A stretch of 64,000 nt of DNA from Clostridiaceae bacterium. GTDB lineage: Bacteria; Bacillota; Clostridia; Oscillospirales; Acutalibacteraceae. The first letter of the stretch is position 1. Every line of letters begins with the position of its first letter. The stretch is from assembly GCA_016285645.1 (NCBI GenBank), contig JAEERC010000048.1, forward strand, positions 34,880 to 98,879. The letters are read 5' to 3'. Both the position numbers and the translations under genes were made by a program. The notes under the pieces are model-generated. The model worked only from the letters and a program-made list of their open reading frames with translations, made no database searches and was not told where the DNA came from. Shown here piece after piece: positions 52,958-61,500 of this stretch.

Positions 52958-55567
52958 TTATCCGAACAGCGGCCTGAGAAGATAAATCACCGTGTATGTA
53001 AGATTGTTTAAAAGGTAGCGGAAAAGCGAGAAAATGTAGGGGAATGTAAAGTTCCATTCGTCTGTGGGAAGCAGAGCCCCCGGGAAGGAATCGTCATATT
53101 TTATTTCCGGGTGAAGGAAGGCGCGGGTGCGCATTTTGCCCTTGCAGAGTTCCCTGCATCTCTCCCTTAGAGCCGTGCCGAAGCCGACGGGGTCCTTTTT
53201 ATACTGATTCTTTATCGCTCTTATGTGACCGGGCAGGAACACGCCCCTTATGCCCGTGAGCATTGTGTCGTTGCCGCTGTACACACCGAGCACAGGGTTC
53301 ATATAGCCCGTGCCGGTTATGTTCGATGTGAAGTCCGAAACAACGAAACCGTCAAAGCCCCACTCCGTTCGCAGAAGGTCTATAAGAAGGGCGGATTTCG
53401 CTCCGCACCAGTCGGCGCCCACGCGGTTGTAGGCGGACATTATTCCGGCGCAGTCGCTCTCCTTGACCCCGATTTCGAACGCTTTGAGATAAATCTCGCG
53501 CATTGTCTGTTCATCCGCCCATGTGAAGACTCCTCCCCTGTGGGTTTCCTGGTCGTTCATGGCGAAATGCTTGAGCGTTACAACAAGCCCCTCGCTGCTG
53601 CAGCCGTTTATTAATGCCGCGGTCATTTTGCCGCTTAAGAGCGGATCCTCGGAGAAGTATTCGAAATTTCTGCCGCCGCGGGGATTTCTGTGGATGTTCG
53701 CCGCGGGAGCGTAGAGAATGTCGGCGCCTATGTCCTCGGATTCCCTGCCGAAAGCCGCGCCGATTTCATAGGCGATTTCGGTGTTGAAAGTGCAGGCGAT
53801 AGCCGTCTCGCAGGGGTAAGCCACGCCGCTGTCGGTGTAGAGAAGCCCGTTTCTGCCCTTTATGCTTGAGGGACCGTCGTTGTCCATTGTGGCGGGTATT
53901 CCGAGGCGTTCAACCGCCGCCGTGCCGTAGCCGCCGTCGGAGACGAGCAGAGCCATTTCGTCAAGGGTTAACTGGTCGAGGAAGGCGTCCCACAGACTCT
54001 CGTCCTCATAAACATTCCTGAGGGTTATTGTCTTATCATATTTCACGCCGGTTTTCGGGGCTGTGTCCTCCGTTACCGGCTCGGGGTATTTGTCCGCGTT
54101 TTTAACGGCGTCGTCAGCCGCCTTTTCGCCGCTTTTCGGGTAAGTGCCTTCGGGGTTATTCCTTGAAAGCAGGGTGAAGCCGTTATAGCAGTCGTCAAAC
54201 AGATTCTTTATTTCACTGCCCGTTTTGCTGTCGGTTTTAATCACCTTGTCAGCCCTTACGGAATAGGTGTATTCCTCAATGAAATCGCGGGCGTTTTCGG
54301 CGAGAATTATTTTATAATCGCCCGCCGAGAGCAGCCACGCCTCGTTTTCGTTTTTGTCGTAGGAAGCCATATCGTCGGTGGAGTAGGTGACCGTAACCGT
54401 CCCGGATTCACCGGGAGCTAAAAGCTTTGTTTTGGCAAAGCCGCCGAGGCAGACGGCGCTCTTTTCGATTGTGCCGTCATAGGGGGCGGAGTAATAAATC
54501 TGAACCGTGTCCTTTCCCGCCTTATCGCCGGTATTTGTAACCTTCACGCTCACGGATATCTCGTTTTCATCAAAGGATGTGCCCGTAACTTCCTTTTGAA
54601 ATTCGGTGTATGAGATGCCGTAGCCGAAGGGATACTGAACCTTCTCTTTGGCGAATGTTTCAAAATATCTGTAACCGACATAGATGCCTTCCATGTATTC
54701 CACATAGTGCCCCGAGCCGTCGGAGTAGGAAAAACTGCCGAAGCACTCGCCGGAGGGATGATCCTCGGGGTTATAAGCGATTGTGTCGGCGAGTCTGCCC
54801 GAGGGATTGACCTTGCCCGTGAGCATCTGCGCCACGGAAATAAAGCCGAATTCGCCGGGAATCCAGACTATCGCGGCCGCCCTGATATTCTCGTATTTTT
54901 CGAGGAAGTCCATCTTCATAACATTGCCGATATTGAAAAGCACTATTACATCGGCGAATTTCGATGTTACAAGATCAAGGAGTTTCTCCTCGGTTTCGCT
55001 GAGTCTGAGTGTGTCAAAGCTTAAATCCGAGCCCTCGGCGCTCGTTCTGCTTATCATTACAAGAGCCGTGCCGGAGTAGGCGACGGCGTTTTCAATCACG
55101 CTCCCCTTCAGCTTTGAAACATCCATTTCCTTGAGCGAGTTTATTGAAAGAGCGACCTGAAGAAGGTTGTTTATAACCGTGTTGTCGGTTTTCGGCATTT
55201 TGTTTGTGCCGATGTTTTTCTCATAGAGGGCGCGAAGCTCCTTGTTGTATTCTATCCCCTCGTCGTCGAGGGCGTCATAGAAGGTTACGGGGTCGTCAGA
55301 GGTGATCGCTCCCGAGCCCGCTCCGCCCATAAACGGATAGACCGAGCCGATGCCGAAAATGTTAAGTTTTCGCCCGTTCAAGGGAAGGAAGCCGCCATCG
55401 TTTTTCAGAAGCACAATTCCCTCTGCCTCGGCGTCAACAGCGGCTTTTTTCGATTTTTTAACCACATCCGCCGAAACATTGCCGCTGAGAGCGAGAACAG
55501 AAACACCCGCCGCAGATATAAGCAGCGCGGCAATAAGCAGAACGGAAATAATCTTTTCGGTTTTCAT
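52958..55567 (-). CDS. Glycoside hydrolase family 3, domain-permuted, membrane-anchored
   Basis: 869 residues. N-terminal signal/anchor (about 9-28). The normally C-terminal GH3 domain comes first (VLLKNDGGFLPLNG, GSGAI), then an Fn3-like domain (VKVTNTGDKAGKDTVQIYY), then the catalytic barrel (LTLDEMALLVSDGG, ATMDNDGPSSI, NIHRNPRGGRNFEYFSEDP, LKHFAMNDQETHRGG, and the nucleophile in GFDGFVVSDF). This order is known from some Ruminococcus/Clostridium enzymes. A second hydrophobic stretch ends the protein (IFSLFRYLLNNLTYTVIYLL). Beta-glucosidase-like activity likely; exact sugar unknown. Its ATG overlaps the TetR stop codon (ATGA). Confidence 0.9.
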   Translation of the reverse strand: MKTEKIISVLLIAALLISAAGVSVLALSGNVSADVVKKSKKAAVDAEAEGIVLLKNDGGFLPLNGRKLNIFGIGSVYPFMGGAGSGAITSDDPVTFYDALDDEGIEYNKELRALYEKNIGTNKMPKTDNTVINNLLQVALSINSLKEMDVSKLKGSVIENAVAYSGTALVMISRTSAEGSDLSFDTLRLSETEEKLLDLVTSKFADVIVLFNIGNVMKMDFLEKYENIRAAAIVWIPGEFGFISVAQMLTGKVNPSGRLADTIAYNPEDHPSGECFGSFSYSDGSGHYVEYMEGIYVGYRYFETFAKEKVQYPFGYGISYTEFQKEVTGTSFDENEISVSVKVTNTGDKAGKDTVQIYYSAPYDGTIEKSAVCLGGFAKTKLLAPGESGTVTVTYSTDDMASYDKNENEAWLLSAGDYKIILAENARDFIEEYTYSVRADKVIKTDSKTGSEIKNLFDDCYNGFTLLSRNNPEGTYPKSGEKAADDAVKNADKYPEPVTEDTAPKTGVKYDKTITLRNVYEDESLWDAFLDQLTLDEMALLVSDGGYGTAAVERLGIPATMDNDGPSSIKGRNGLLYTDSGVAYPCETAIACTFNTEIAYEIGAAFGRESEDIGADILYAPAANIHRNPRGGRNFEYFSEDPLLSGKMTAALINGCSSEGLVVTLKHFAMNDQETHRGGVFTWADEQTMREIYLKAFEIGVKESDCAGIMSAYNRVGADWCGAKSALLIDLLRTEWGFDGFVVSDFTSNITGTGYMNPVLGVYSGNDTMLTGIRGVFLPGHIRAIKNQYKKDPVGFGTALRERCRELCKGKMRTRAFLHPEIKYDDSFPGALLPTDEWNFTFPYIFSLFRYLLNNLTYTVIYLLRPLFG

Positions 55568-56154
55568 TCCTTTTCAACTCCGACAATTATTTTTCTTGAG
55601 AGATCCGAGCAATACTGCGCCATATCCTCGGGGGATTCCTTCATACCGCCTCTGAACCATTCGACAATTATCTTTTTAAGCGCCGCTTCGGTGGCGAAAA
55701 TATTGTAATAGCCGAAACTGTCCTCCGCCTTCATAACCGTGTCAAGATATGTCTCGCCGCCGAGAATCTCGTGAACCATCTGTTTCGAGTTGAAAAGCAC
55801 CTTCATTCTGTCGGGATTCTCTTTGATGGCGGTGAAAACGCCGAGCAGGAGCACCCTGCCGTCGCCGCTGTAGCGGTTGCCCGCGAAGAACTCATTGAGT
55901 TCGACTGTTATGTTTTTGCCGAGTTCCTTCGCGACATCCTCCTTGCTTTCAAAATTGCTGTAGAAGGCGGTGCGCGAAACGCCCGCTTTTTTGGCGATAT
56001 CGGTTATTGTGATTTTTTCAAACGGCTTTTCCGCGAACAGCAGAATAAGCGCCGTTATAATGCTCTCCCTCGTGATTTTTTTCGACTGCTCGTTGGAGAG
56101 TTTAAGCAGTTCCTCGTGCGAAAGATTTCTGACGGTATCCATTGTTTTCCTCAT
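55564..56154 (-). CDS. TetR-family regulator
   Basis: 196 residues (the start could also be the ATG five codons in, at MDTVRNLS). Helix-turn-helix EKITITDIAKKAGVSRTAFYSNFESKEDVAKEL; C-terminal domain contains DRMKVLFNSKQMVHEILGGE. It shares a 4-base ATGA overlap with the GH3 gene downstream and so is translationally coupled; it probably regulates that enzyme. A near-perfect promoter with a short palindrome lies upstream. Confidence 0.9.
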   Translation of the reverse strand: MRKTMDTVRNLSHEELLKLSNEQSKKITRESIITALILLFAEKPFEKITITDIAKKAGVSRTAFYSNFESKEDVAKELGKNITVELNEFFAGNRYSGDGRVLLLGVFTAIKENPDRMKVLFNSKQMVHEILGGETYLDTVMKAEDSFGYYNIFATEAALKKIIVEWFRGGMKESPEDMAQYCSDLSRKIIVGVEKE

Positions 56155-56187
56155 TTCAGCCCTGTTTGCCTCCCCGGTTGCCCGAGG

Positions 56188-56238
56188 TTACAAATGTAAT
56201 GTCAAGTTTATTATATTAATATATTATCCGTTTGTCAA
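56188..56238 (-). promoter_or_regulatory. Promoter and palindrome of the tetR-GH3 operon
   Basis: Minus strand TTGACA (56238-56233), exactly 17 bp, TATAAT (56215-56210): fully consensus. TTACA-TT-TGTAA at 56199-56188, near the expected start of transcription, is a likely operator. Confidence 0.75.
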
Positions 56239-56245
56239 CAATAAA

Positions 56246-56279
56246 AGCAAAAACTCCGCCTGCGTATCGCAAGCGGAGA
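56246..56279 (-). terminator. Terminator of the sialidase-like operon
   Basis: Minus strand CTCCGCTTGCG-ATA-CGCAGGCGGAG followed by TTTTTG; lies 11 bp after the stop of the gene at 56291. Confidence 0.85.
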
Positions 56280-56290
56280 ATGTTTGTGTT

Positions 56291-56680
56291 TCAGAAAAGC
56301 CCGGATATAAAAACAAGCGTAACGGTAAAAAGCGTAAGAATGAATATCAGAGCGATAACTTTGATGTGCTTTTTTCGCTGAGCGTAAAGGGTTGCGATAA
56401 ACTCGCGGATGAAGGCGTTTATCCAGAAGTACGCCTTTGTGCGGCTGCCTGTGCCCTGCGCGCGGGATTTCATTGTTATTTTCAGCTTTCCGCCGGATAT
56501 TCTCTTATCCGCGATTTTCAGAATACTCTCACCGTGGTCGGTCAGGATGTCATAATCCTCCGCCGCGGCGCTGCCCGCGGCATCAACCGTGACCGTGTAG
56601 GTGCCGCCCCGGAATATCACAAAAGCGGCGCAGAAAACAGCGAGAATTATTCCGGTGATTATGCAGATTTTTTTGCTCAT
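56291..56680 (-). CDS. Small two-helix membrane protein
   Basis: 129 residues: hydrophobic helix at 5-24, an extracytoplasmic domain (about 25-78, with YTVTVDAAGSAAAEDYDIL), a basic segment and a second helix (about 107-128). Not recognised. Its start is 5 bp after the stop codon of the sialidase-like gene, hence the same operon; it may be its membrane partner (inference). Confidence 0.6.
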   Translation of the reverse strand: MSKKICIITGIILAVFCAAFVIFRGGTYTVTVDAAGSAAAEDYDILTDHGESILKIADKRISGGKLKITMKSRAQGTGSRTKAYFWINAFIREFIATLYAQRKKHIKVIALIFILTLFTVTLVFISGLF

Positions 56681-56685
56681 TCAGA

Positions 56686-57663
56686 TCAGGCGTCCGTTTC
56701 TTCAAGTTCTATTTCAAGGTAGGCAATCTGTTTCCTTTTATGGGTATAGGTGATAAAAAGCTTATTGCCGAGGCACGCGATAAACGGGTATGAAAACTCG
56801 CCGAATCCGGGCTCGGGCACAAACATCTCCGTGAAATGCCTGCCGTCATCCACAGACACCGAGAGCGAGAGCGGATGGCGCACACCCCAGTTGACGCTTA
56901 CAGGGTTGTAAACAAGCCAGAGTCTGCCCTTCGAATCTGTTGCGCAGTCAATTCCGCTGTTGTTGTTGGGAAGCCTTGTGCGTTTGGGCTTTGACCAGGT
57001 TTTTCCGCCGTCGGAGGAATCGCTTCTGTATACGGCACCCGAGTCCGAGCGCATAAGGCAGTGCGCGCCCTTCTCCGATTCCCACAGAGCGGGCTGAATG
57101 AGCCAAACCCTCCTGCCCCTGTATTTCGGGGTTTCGATGAAATCGCCCTTTTCAAAGGTTATACCGTCGTCGTATGAGCGGTCTATGAAGCACCGCGCGA
57201 AGCCCTTTTCGGTTGAGGCGGGCGCAAGCACAGTTCCGTCCGAAAGCTTCAGACAGCCGTTTTTGACCGGCCCCCTGCCGCCGCAGTCATCGCCGGGCAC
57301 AAGAATTTCGGGTCTGCTCCAGGTTTTGCCCGAATCTGTGCTGATTACATATTTCGTAATCCAGTCGCTCACTTCGCAGCCGTGTTTGTAGTAGAGGATA
57401 ACCGCGCCGTCCTCGCGCCTGTAAAGCACGGGATTCCAGTGCGGGATGTTGTCTTTTTCGCTGACAACACGCGGAAAACTCCACACGCCTTTTGCGCTTC
57501 GCACGCTGACATATATTTCCACATCATCCGCCTTTTCCCGCCTTCCGCCGAACCACGCGGCTATAACCCTGCCGTCTTCGAGCGGCAGAACGGTTGAGGC
57601 GTGGCAGGCGGGAGTGACCGCGTCCTTTTCAAAAATATACTCTTTTTTTATGCTTTTTATCAT
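56686..57663 (-). CDS. Sialidase-like six-bladed propeller protein
   Basis: 325 residues, no signal peptide. CHASTVLPLEDGRVIAAWFGG at the N-terminus, then Asp-box-like repeats (STDSGKTWSRPE, SSDGGKTWSKPK, VDDGRHFTE) and PHWNPVLYRREDGAVILYYK, all as in the BNR/GH33-like group. The Arg triad of true sialidases cannot be checked by eye. Similar proteins act on sialic acids or other sugars; absence of a signal peptide suggests a cytosolic substrate. First gene of a two-gene minus-strand operon. Confidence 0.75.
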   Translation of the reverse strand: MIKSIKKEYIFEKDAVTPACHASTVLPLEDGRVIAAWFGGRREKADDVEIYVSVRSAKGVWSFPRVVSEKDNIPHWNPVLYRREDGAVILYYKHGCEVSDWITKYVISTDSGKTWSRPEILVPGDDCGGRGPVKNGCLKLSDGTVLAPASTEKGFARCFIDRSYDDGITFEKGDFIETPKYRGRRVWLIQPALWESEKGAHCLMRSDSGAVYRSDSSDGGKTWSKPKRTRLPNNNSGIDCATDSKGRLWLVYNPVSVNWGVRHPLSLSVSVDDGRHFTEMFVPEPGFGEFSYPFIACLGNKLFITYTHKRKQIAYLEIELEETDA

Positions 57664-57767
57664 GGGATGACTCCGTGTTTTTTCGTTGTTTTTATGATAT
57701 CACACCCGCGTAATTATTTCAACTTTCACAGGCAATTTCCAAACCGTTTTCCCGGCGGGTTCCAAAA

Positions 57768-57811
57768 GTGTGCTGCCGGCACACCAAACCGCGGACGATT
57801 TATAGTATAAT
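57768..57811 (+). promoter_or_regulatory. Palindrome and -10 box before the small gene
   Basis: GTGTGC-TGCCG-GCACAC at 57768-57784 and TATAAT at 57806-57811. No clear -35 box is visible at 17 bp, so an activator bound to the palindrome is possible. Confidence 0.4.
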
Positions 57812-57831
57812 GCGCAATGATGAAAGGAGAG

Positions 57832-57948
57832 ATGAATATGGTACTCGCCATTGTCGTTGTTCTCGCAATGCTCGCGTCCGATATTTTCGACAATATAACC
57901 GATATTATCGAGGATCTTATCGATGCTTTTTCGGAGAGGAGAAAGTAG
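57832..57948 (+). CDS. 38-residue amphipathic small membrane protein
   Basis: ATG 57832 preceded by GAAAGGAGAG. The sequence is MNMVLAIVVVLAMLASDIF, a hydrophobic stretch, then DNITDIIEDLIDAFSERRK, an acidic amphipathic helix ending in basic residues. This is a plausible membrane-tethered peptide; no family recognised. It heads a plus-strand group (lipocalin-like, zinc-ribbon, Lgt-like genes), 42 bp before the next gene. Confidence 0.6.
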   Translation: MNMVLAIVVVLAMLASDIFDNITDIIEDLIDAFSERRK

Positions 57949-57990
57949 AAGGATTGCGGCAAAATATTAAAATAAAACGGAGGATTTTTT

Positions 57991-58776
57991 ATGAAAAAGA
58001 AGATAATTATATCCGCGATTGCTCTTGTCGTAATTGCGGGTATTGCCGCAGGTGTGTTTTTCTTCGTCACGGGCAAAAACGCCGTAAGCAAAAAAACATT
58101 CATCGGCGAATGGGAGCAATATACCGACTCCTCTCAGGTTTTCATATTTGAAAAGGGCTCAACCGGAAAAGGTATTGACACCTCGATGGATATTGAACTG
58201 CCTTTTGAATGGACATATTCGCGCGGTGTTTTGACAATCGTTTCAAAAGAAGAAGACCAGATGAAAGCCATGCTGGGAGAGGACTACGGAGAATTAGCCG
58301 ACTCGATGGATGAAGATGATATTGACGAAACTTCGGAAAGCTATTTCGCCGTACAGCGTGAAGATGAAAAACTGATACTCACCTGCACCGGAGACAAATC
58401 CGAGGGTATGAATCCTCTTTTCGAAGAGGGCGACGAGGTTATTCTTGTTGAAAGAGGAACGGCGCAACAGGAAGCCGTTGACAAGGCAAATAAGGCATTC
58501 AATGGTCAGAAAGCCGATTATCCCGATGAGGTCACTTTCGAAACCGCTCTCAACAACGGTGAGGACACGGTGGGAAAAACAGTTGTATTTACAGTCGCTT
58601 CTGTTCACCCGGACAGCCTTCTCGGCTTCAACCTCTGGTCGGGAGAGCATCTGAACTTTGTTTCCGATTCAGACCCCGGTATTGAAGAAGGCCAGGCGGT
58701 TTTCGCGAGAATAACAAAAGCCGAAAATTTCGGAGACTCCTGGGAAATCCATTATGAGGTTATAAGCGTAAATTAA
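57991..58776 (+). CDS. Membrane-anchored protein with lipocalin-like domain
   Basis: 261 residues. KKKIIISAIALVVIAGIAAG and following residues form a single N-terminal anchor (4-26). The middle (KTFIGEWEQYTDSSQVFIFE to about 155, with FEWTYSRGVLTIV and KLILTCTGD) resembles DUF5640/lipocalin-like beta-barrel domains; the last 85 residues (ALNNGEDTVGKTVVFTVASV... FARITKAENFGDSWEIHYEV) look like an OB-type fold. Function unknown. Strong GGAGG ribosome site. Confidence 0.6.
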   Translation: MKKKIIISAIALVVIAGIAAGVFFFVTGKNAVSKKTFIGEWEQYTDSSQVFIFEKGSTGKGIDTSMDIELPFEWTYSRGVLTIVSKEEDQMKAMLGEDYGELADSMDEDDIDETSESYFAVQREDEKLILTCTGDKSEGMNPLFEEGDEVILVERGTAQQEAVDKANKAFNGQKADYPDEVTFETALNNGEDTVGKTVVFTVASVHPDSLLGFNLWSGEHLNFVSDSDPGIEEGQAVFARITKAENFGDSWEIHYEVISVN

Positions 58777-58846
58777 AAATAAATAATAAAGAACATATTT
58801 GTTAAAACAGCATTATTGCTTTAAAAAATTTTAGGAGGAATGTATT

Positions 58847-59551
58847 ATGATTTGTCCGAAATGCAGTTTTCAGAACGATGAAGAAACAAAATTCTGCGTC
58901 AATTGCGGAGCGGAATTAACGGGTTCCGTAAATGCTCCGGCTGAAAACGCGCCCGCTCCCGCTCAGGTTCAGGCACCGCCTCAACCTCCCGTTCCCACGC
59001 AAGCGCCGGCTCCCGCTCCCGCACAACAAGCACAGGCTCCTGCACAGCCAGTAAAACAGCCTTCAAACGGTTTTTCCATTGCGGCTCTGGTATGCGGAAT
59101 TGTCGGAATTGTCGGCTCGTTCATTCCGGTTGTAAAATTTTTCTCCCTGGTTCTCGCAATTCTCGGTATAGTATTCGGCGTTATAGGCAGAAAAAAGGCA
59201 GTTGAATCGGGCAGCACATCAACCGGTCTCGCAACAGCGGGGCTTGTTCTCGGCATTATCGGAACGGCTTTTTCGGCAGTCGGCGTTATATGCGCGCTCG
59301 CCTGTGTCGGAGCTGCCGACGCCGTAGTACACGGCGGCGCGGAAGTTGTTGATGAAGTTCTTGATTCGGCAGAAGAAGTTGTTACAAGCAAGGTGAATGA
59401 ATTTGCCACTTCCGTTGCGAATCAGCTGCAGAGCGCCGCAGATGAACTTACCACTTACCCTGTGGATGAGGTTGCAAATTCCGTTGCCGACAAAGCGGCT
59501 CAGGCGGCAGAGGACGCCGCGAACAGTTTTGTAAACTCTTTCTTTTCATAA
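58847..59551 (+). CDS. Zinc-ribbon, Pro/Gln/Ala-rich, DUF4190-like membrane protein
   Basis: 234 residues: zinc ribbon CPKCSFQNDEETKFCVNCGAE (Cys3, 6, 17, 20), a Pro/Ala/Gln low-complexity linker, two membrane helices with a Gly-rich DUF4190-like pattern (SIAALVCGIVGIVGSFIPVV and LVLGIIGTAFSAVGVICALA), and a Glu/Asp/Val-rich amphipathic tail (EVVDEVLDSAEEVV). Such proteins are common in Bacillota with no known role. The Lgt-like gene begins 6 bp after its stop. Confidence 0.7.
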   Translation: MICPKCSFQNDEETKFCVNCGAELTGSVNAPAENAPAPAQVQAPPQPPVPTQAPAPAPAQQAQAPAQPVKQPSNGFSIAALVCGIVGIVGSFIPVVKFFSLVLAILGIVFGVIGRKKAVESGSTSTGLATAGLVLGIIGTAFSAVGVICALACVGAADAVVHGGAEVVDEVLDSAEEVVTSKVNEFATSVANQLQSAADELTTYPVDEVANSVADKAAQAAEDAANSFVNSFFS

Positions 59552-59557
59552 TAAACA

Positions 59558-60364
59558 ATGATTCCCATATTCAATCTGTTTGGCAAGGACATATCAATAT
59601 ATCTGATAATGGGTCTTGTCGGAGTGTTTGTTATGATGGGTTTCGGGCTGTCCGTATCCAAGAAAACCGGATTGGATGATATGCAGGTACTGAGTATGTT
59701 CTGCTATTCCTTTATCGGGATTATCGCGGGCGGTCATATTATGTATGCCGTAACTCAGTTTGATAAAATAGTTGCGCTGATTCGTAATTTTGACAAAATA
59801 ACCGGTATCAGGCATCTCTTTTCTTGCCTCTCTGTTATTTTCGGAGGTTCCGTTTATTACGGAGGCCTGACGGGAGTTCTGCTGATAGGCTTCATTTTCT
59901 GCAAAGCCCGCAAACTGGAAACCGGCAGATATTTTGACATCGGCGCCATGTCAATCACGCTGTTCCATTTTTTCGGAAGGATAGGCTGTTTCCTCGGGGG
60001 GTGCTGTTACGGCGTTGAATGGAAATACGGAGTCACATATCATTATTCGCCCGTTGATGCTTGCAACGGCGTGCCGAGATTCCCGGTTCAGCTGGTTGAA
60101 GCCGTGCTGAATCTTATGCTGTTTTTCACACTGTATTACTGTTTTAAAAACGGATATTTCAGGAAACGGCTTATGGCTGTTTACTGCCTTGTCTATCCTG
60201 TTTACCGGTTTATTCTTGAGTATTACAGAGCCGATGAATACAGAGGATTTCTCGGAGCACTGTCAACGAGCCAGCTGATATCCCTCATTTATATTATCGT
60301 AACACTGATAATTGTTTTTGTTCTGAACAAAAACGACCTGCGGCAGAAGGCTGCCGTCAATTGA
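59558..60364 (+). CDS. Lgt-family (prolipoprotein diacylglyceryl transferase-like) membrane protein
   Basis: 268 residues, seven membrane helices. The family signature is present as FFGRIGCFLGGCCYG, followed later by VYRFILEYYRADEYRG, which supplies the two conserved arginines. However the segment that normally reads HGG reads YYGG here (SVYYGGLTGVLL), so the catalytic histidine of Lgt is apparently replaced by tyrosine. It may therefore be a paralogue with another acyl or phosphate transfer role. In a group with a zinc-ribbon protein rather than with a lipoprotein gene. A terminator follows. Confidence 0.8.
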   Translation: MIPIFNLFGKDISIYLIMGLVGVFVMMGFGLSVSKKTGLDDMQVLSMFCYSFIGIIAGGHIMYAVTQFDKIVALIRNFDKITGIRHLFSCLSVIFGGSVYYGGLTGVLLIGFIFCKARKLETGRYFDIGAMSITLFHFFGRIGCFLGGCCYGVEWKYGVTYHYSPVDACNGVPRFPVQLVEAVLNLMLFFTLYYCFKNGYFRKRLMAVYCLVYPVYRFILEYYRADEYRGFLGALSTSQLISLIYIIVTLIIVFVLNKNDLRQKAAVN

Positions 60365-60377
60365 AGCATCAAAAAGT

Positions 60378-60418
60378 AACGGGCTGTCGATGACAGCCCG
60401 TTTTGCTTTTTTGTTTTG
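60378..60418 (+). terminator. Terminator of the Lgt-like gene
   Basis: AACGGGCTGTC-GAT-GACAGCCCGTT followed by TTGCTTTTTTG. Confidence 0.9.
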
Positions 60419-60456
60419 CGTTTTTGTACTGTTTTTTGCTTTGCGTTTTTTCGGGT

Positions 60457-61224
60457 TTATCCGTTCAGATATCTGAAAAATCTCTCTTCCTTCTGTTTTC
60501 TCGTCTCCTCATCGGGGCTTGAATCCGTGAATATGATGGTGCCCTTTTCCTCGGAGGGATTGAGGAGATCCTTCGCCGTGAGAACGGCTTTCAGCTGCCT
60601 TGCCACGCCGTCGGCGCCGTCAAAGAACATCACATCGCCGAGCACGGCTTTTATCTCCTTTTCCGCGAGAGGATAATGCGTGCAGCCGAGCACTACATTC
60701 TCAACCTTTCCCGCGTATTTGCCGAGGAGGTTTTCAAGATATGCTTTCAGTTCGTCCTCCCTGCCCTGCTCAATCAAGTCCGCAAGACCCACGCAGGCGA
60801 GGAGGTCGGTTTTGTTGTTGTTGTATTTGTAATAAAGACGGTGAAATTTTTCACTCTCGAGCGTGCCGCGCGTTGCCATAACGAGGGTGAAGCCGCCGGG
60901 GTTTATATCGTGAACCATCTTGTAGGCGGGCTCAATGGCTATAATCGGAGTGTCCGCGTATTTTTCCCTCAGGTATTCAGCCGCCTTAGCCGACGCCGTG
61001 TTGCAGGCGAGCACAAGGGCTTTGCAACCCTCTTTGTTTATAAGGATATCGGCGATTTCGTCGCAGCGCGCCTTGATTTCGCGGTCCTCCTTGTCACCGT
61101 AGGGGTTGTTGAGCGAGTCGCTGAAAAAACGGTATGATTCAAAGGGCAGAACCCCGACCGCCTTTCGCAGAACGGTTATTCCGCCTATGCCCGAATCGAG
61201 AAAGCCGACCGGCGCGTTTTTCAT
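60457..61224 (-). CDS. murI: Glutamate racemase
   Basis: Interconverts L- and D-glutamate for the second residue of the peptidoglycan stem peptide. 255 residues. FLDSGIGGITVLRKAV at the N-terminus, the first catalytic cysteine in LVLACNTASAKAA (about residue 74) and the second in VVLGCTHYPLAEKEI (about 186), plus FSDSLNNPYGDK. Links the window's right half with the dcw cluster functionally. Convergent with the Lgt-like gene. Confidence 0.95.
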   Translation of the reverse strand: MKNAPVGFLDSGIGGITVLRKAVGVLPFESYRFFSDSLNNPYGDKEDREIKARCDEIADILINKEGCKALVLACNTASAKAAEYLREKYADTPIIAIEPAYKMVHDINPGGFTLVMATRGTLESEKFHRLYYKYNNNKTDLLACVGLADLIEQGREDELKAYLENLLGKYAGKVENVVLGCTHYPLAEKEIKAVLGDVMFFDGADGVARQLKAVLTAKDLLNPSEEKGTIIFTDSSPDEETRKQKEERFFRYLNG

Positions 61225-61356
61225 TTTCTCACCGCCTTAAAACAGAATCGCATAACAAAAATATTATATCACTTTTTCAAAAAATGTAAAGATTGCGCGG
61301 GTTCGGCTGTTTTGCCGTTGTGCACAGTGCAACAATCGGGCTTTTTATAATTGTGC

Positions 61357-61462
61357 AAATTATCAAAGGTCTTATTGATAATTTACATATTTTATTCACT
61401 GTTTTCGGTCAATATTCTGTAAAACAATACCATTGTTTTAACTTGATATTTTATATTATAAT
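61357..61462 (+). promoter_or_regulatory. Inverted repeat and promoter of serC-serA
   Basis: AAATTATCA-AAGGTCTTAT-TGATAATTT (61357-61384) is a perfect 9-bp-arm inverted repeat, about 50 bp upstream of TTGTTT (61433-61438), 18 bp, TATAAT (61457-61462). The ribosome site TTCGGAGG precedes the start. No T-box or other known riboswitch signature is visible. Confidence 0.5.
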
Positions 61463-61500
61463 AATGAGCGGAAAAATATATTTCGGAGGTTATATAAATT

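Noticed and set aside
52662..52985. 107-codon open frame
   Set aside because: It runs through the small gene in another frame and through two terminators.
61225..61500. T-box or serine-type riboswitch before serC
   Set aside because: No T-box sequence or other known aptamer core could be found; only an inverted repeat and promoter.
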